Shown: one piece after another, positions 62,791 through 64,000 of the stretch
Layout: every line of letters starts with the position of its first letter
Position numbering within the stretch: position 1 is the stretch's first letter
From: Streptomycetaceae bacterium
GTDB lineage: Bacteria > Actinomycetota > Actinomycetes > Nanopelagicales > Nanopelagicaceae
Assembly (NCBI GenBank): GCA_027483765.1
Contig: JAIXTW010000010.1
Coordinates: forward strand, 62,001-126,000
Length of the DNA stretch: 64,000 nucleotides
Direction of reading: 5' to 3'
The notes under the pieces: model-generated
Told to the model about the DNA's origin: nothing
The model's input: the letters and a program-made list of their open reading frames with translations, nothing else
Database searches by the model: none
Translations under genes and position numbers: made by a program

Positions 62791-62796
62791 ATGGTA
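62791..62796 (-). promoter_or_regulatory. probable -10 element of aroG
   Basis: Minus-strand TACCAT, seven bases (TATGACC), then ATG at 62783. It fits the leaderless pattern seen at other genes, with 7 nt instead of 6. Confidence 0.45.
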
Positions 62797-62825
62797 GAGC
62801 GTTCAATTGCTATCTCGGAGCGAGA

Positions 62826-63851
62826 TTAGCCAAAGAACGAGGTGATCTCCTCATATCGCTCGATAGGAACAGTCTTGAGGACATCAGTTGCCGATGCCAG
62901 CGGCACACGAGCAATCTTTGTACCGTGTAGCGCCATCATCTTTCCGAAATCGCCATCATGGACAGCGGTAATGGCTTCTAGGCCAAATCGAGAACTAAGC
63001 ACTCGGTCAAAAGCCGATGGAGTTCCACCGCGCTGAATGTGACCCAGCACTGTGCAGCGTGTCTGATAGCCAGTCTTTGTCTCAATCTCCTTAGCGAGCC
63101 AATCGCCAATTCCTGAGAGTTGAACATGGCCAAATGCATCGAGTGGTTGGTCTTTGGTAATCATGTCGCCGTCTTGCGGGATAGCACCCTCAGCAATAAC
63201 AATGATTGGGGCGGTTCCGGTTTCAAAACGTGACTTTACATATTCACAGACCTTATCGACTGAGAACTTAACTTCTGGAATCAAGATGCATGCGGCATCT
63301 CCTGCGATACCAGAGTGCAGCGCAATCCATCCGGCGTGACGACCCATCACTTCAACGATGAGTGGGCGGTGATGTGATTCAGCAGTTGTATGAAGGCGAT
63401 CAATTGCCTCCATGGCAATGTTGACTGAGGTATCGAAGCCAAATGTGAAATCTGTATTGTTTAGATCGTTATCAATTGTCTTCGGAACACCAATAACCTT
63501 GACGCCTAAAGCATCAAGCTTTGTTGCCACACCGAGAGTGTCCTCGCCACCGATTGCGATAAGAACATCAATTCCTTGATCAGCAAGATTCTGCTTAATA
63601 CGCTCTACGCCATTCTCAATTTTAAATGGGTTGGTGCGAGATGAGCCAAGAATTGTTCCGCCCTTTGCCAAGATTGGCTTCACAGTCGCTAAATCAAGCG
63701 GCATGGTCATAGCCTCAAGTGGGCCCTTCCAGCCATCGCGAAATCCTACGAACTCATATCCGTACTCTTTAATTCCCTTAGTTACGACTCCGCGAATAAC
63801 GCCGTTAAGTCCTGGGCAATCTCCACCACCAGTAAGAATTCCAATACGCAT
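62826..63851 (-). CDS. pfp: 6-phosphofructokinase, probably pyrophosphate-dependent
   Basis: Phosphorylates fructose 6-phosphate in glycolysis, or the reverse. The 341-residue protein starts MRIGILTGGGDCPGLN and has GSSRTNP, IGGEDTLG near residue 99 and GVPKTIDNDLNNTDFTFGFDT near residue 120, with MGRHAGWIAL and RGGTPSAFDR. The donor-site positions are Asp (GGED instead of the ATP-type GGDG) and Lys (PKTIDND instead of PGTIDND), both typical of pyrophosphate-dependent enzymes such as the Amycolatopsis type. The ATG at 63851 follows GGAG by 6 nt. Donor choice is inferred. Confidence 0.88.
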   Translation of the reverse strand: MRIGILTGGGDCPGLNGVIRGVVTKGIKEYGYEFVGFRDGWKGPLEAMTMPLDLATVKPILAKGGTILGSSRTNPFKIENGVERIKQNLADQGIDVLIAIGGEDTLGVATKLDALGVKVIGVPKTIDNDLNNTDFTFGFDTSVNIAMEAIDRLHTTAESHHRPLIVEVMGRHAGWIALHSGIAGDAACILIPEVKFSVDKVCEYVKSRFETGTAPIIVIAEGAIPQDGDMITKDQPLDAFGHVQLSGIGDWLAKEIETKTGYQTRCTVLGHIQRGGTPSAFDRVLSSRFGLEAITAVHDGDFGKMMALHGTKIARVPLASATDVLKTVPIERYEEITSFFG

Positions 63852-63921
63852 TACATGCTCCAAAATCATCTGTTTTCAAGTAAGAAAAGGGTAAATGGTA
63901 GTCATCATTGACTGGCACAGT

Positions 63922-64000
63922 CTAACCTTTCACCTGTGCCATTGGCGCCATGGCTCTGTACTTACCGCGGAGTAGGCACAGATGCGCCAGCAGATTATTG
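63922..64000 (-). other. possible 3' end of a gene cut by the window edge
   Basis: On the minus strand an open frame runs in from the right edge through about 25 codons and stops at 63922 with TAG; its C terminus would end GKYRAMAPMAQVKG. Its spacing to pfp (about 70 bp) fits an upstream neighbour. Too short to identify, and it could be chance. Confidence 0.3.

Noticed and set aside
63951-64000. Plus-strand ATG near the right edge as a new gene
   Set aside because: Its few codons include several Arg AGG/AGA codons unlike the neighbours; the minus-strand open frame there is at least as plausible.
1-64000. tRNA, rRNA, insertion sequence, prophage or attachment sites
   Set aside because: No gap is large enough for these without a gene, no transposase or integrase was recognised, and no terminal repeats were seen.

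Overview
The window is a gene-dense stretch of a bacterial chromosome, about 48% GC by eye, with almost every base inside a gene. The gene order is that of an actinobacterium: a joined his-trp operon, an actinobacterial dcw (division and cell wall) cluster without ftsA, sepF-yggT beside ftsZ, a PriA-type isomerase, a translational T-box on ileS, a class II DAHP synthase, an mraW RNA, and LexA boxes of the GAAC-N4-GTTC type. Moderate GC, tiny intergenic gaps, abutting convergent genes and many apparently leaderless starts suggest a compact, possibly planktonic lineage (for example a relative of the freshwater Nanopelagicales). That placement is inference and was not tested with a marker tree.

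Layout: (1) 1-10.4 kb, minus strand: hisD-hisC-hisB-hisH-priA-hisF-hisI-trpE-small membrane protein-trpC-trpB-trpA-MauE/DoxX protein, tightly overlapping. (2) 10.4-16.3 kb, minus: dnaE1, rluD, lspA and a DksA-like zinc-finger protein with a long Lys/Ala histone-H1-like tail. (3) 16.3-19.6 kb, plus: ileS behind a T-box leader. (4) 19.6-36.5 kb, minus: mraZ-rsmH-ftsL-ftsI-murE-murF-mraY-murD-ftsW-murG-murC-ftsQ-ftsZ-pgeF-yggS-sepF-yggT, with MraZ boxes, the mraW RNA and a probable ftsZ promoter. (5) 36.6-41.8 kb, minus: a DUF3040 protein, then a LexA-controlled mutagenesis operon (DUF6504 protein, dnaE2, dinB). (6) 41.9-46.0 kb: small transport and stress genes (DoxX, TauE, MFS, YbaK, arsC, aquaporin). 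(7) 46.0-55.1 kb: a carotenoid cluster with CrtA-like, CruF-like, GT2 and CrtD-like genes, then, past a CDP-alcohol phosphotransferase and metF on the other strand, crtE-crtI-crtB. No lycopene cyclase is present, so an acyclic, glycosylated, oxygenated carotenoid is predicted. (8) 55.1-56.3 kb: a TPP riboswitch, a PnuT-type thiamine transporter and a P-loop kinase that may trap thiamine. (9) 56.3-64 kb: PknB-type kinase with four PASTA repeats, nfo, an EamA transporter, threonine aldolase, ogt, a class II DAHP synthase and a phosphofructokinase whose key residues indicate pyrophosphate as phosphoryl donor.

A recurring regulatory theme is a TANNNT -10 hexamer placed 6 or 7 nt before an ATG or GTG, implying leaderless mRNAs for at least ten genes. 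One divergent pair (metF/crtE) has two such -10 hexamers that share their TA step. No tRNA, rRNA, insertion sequence, prophage or CRISPR array was seen.
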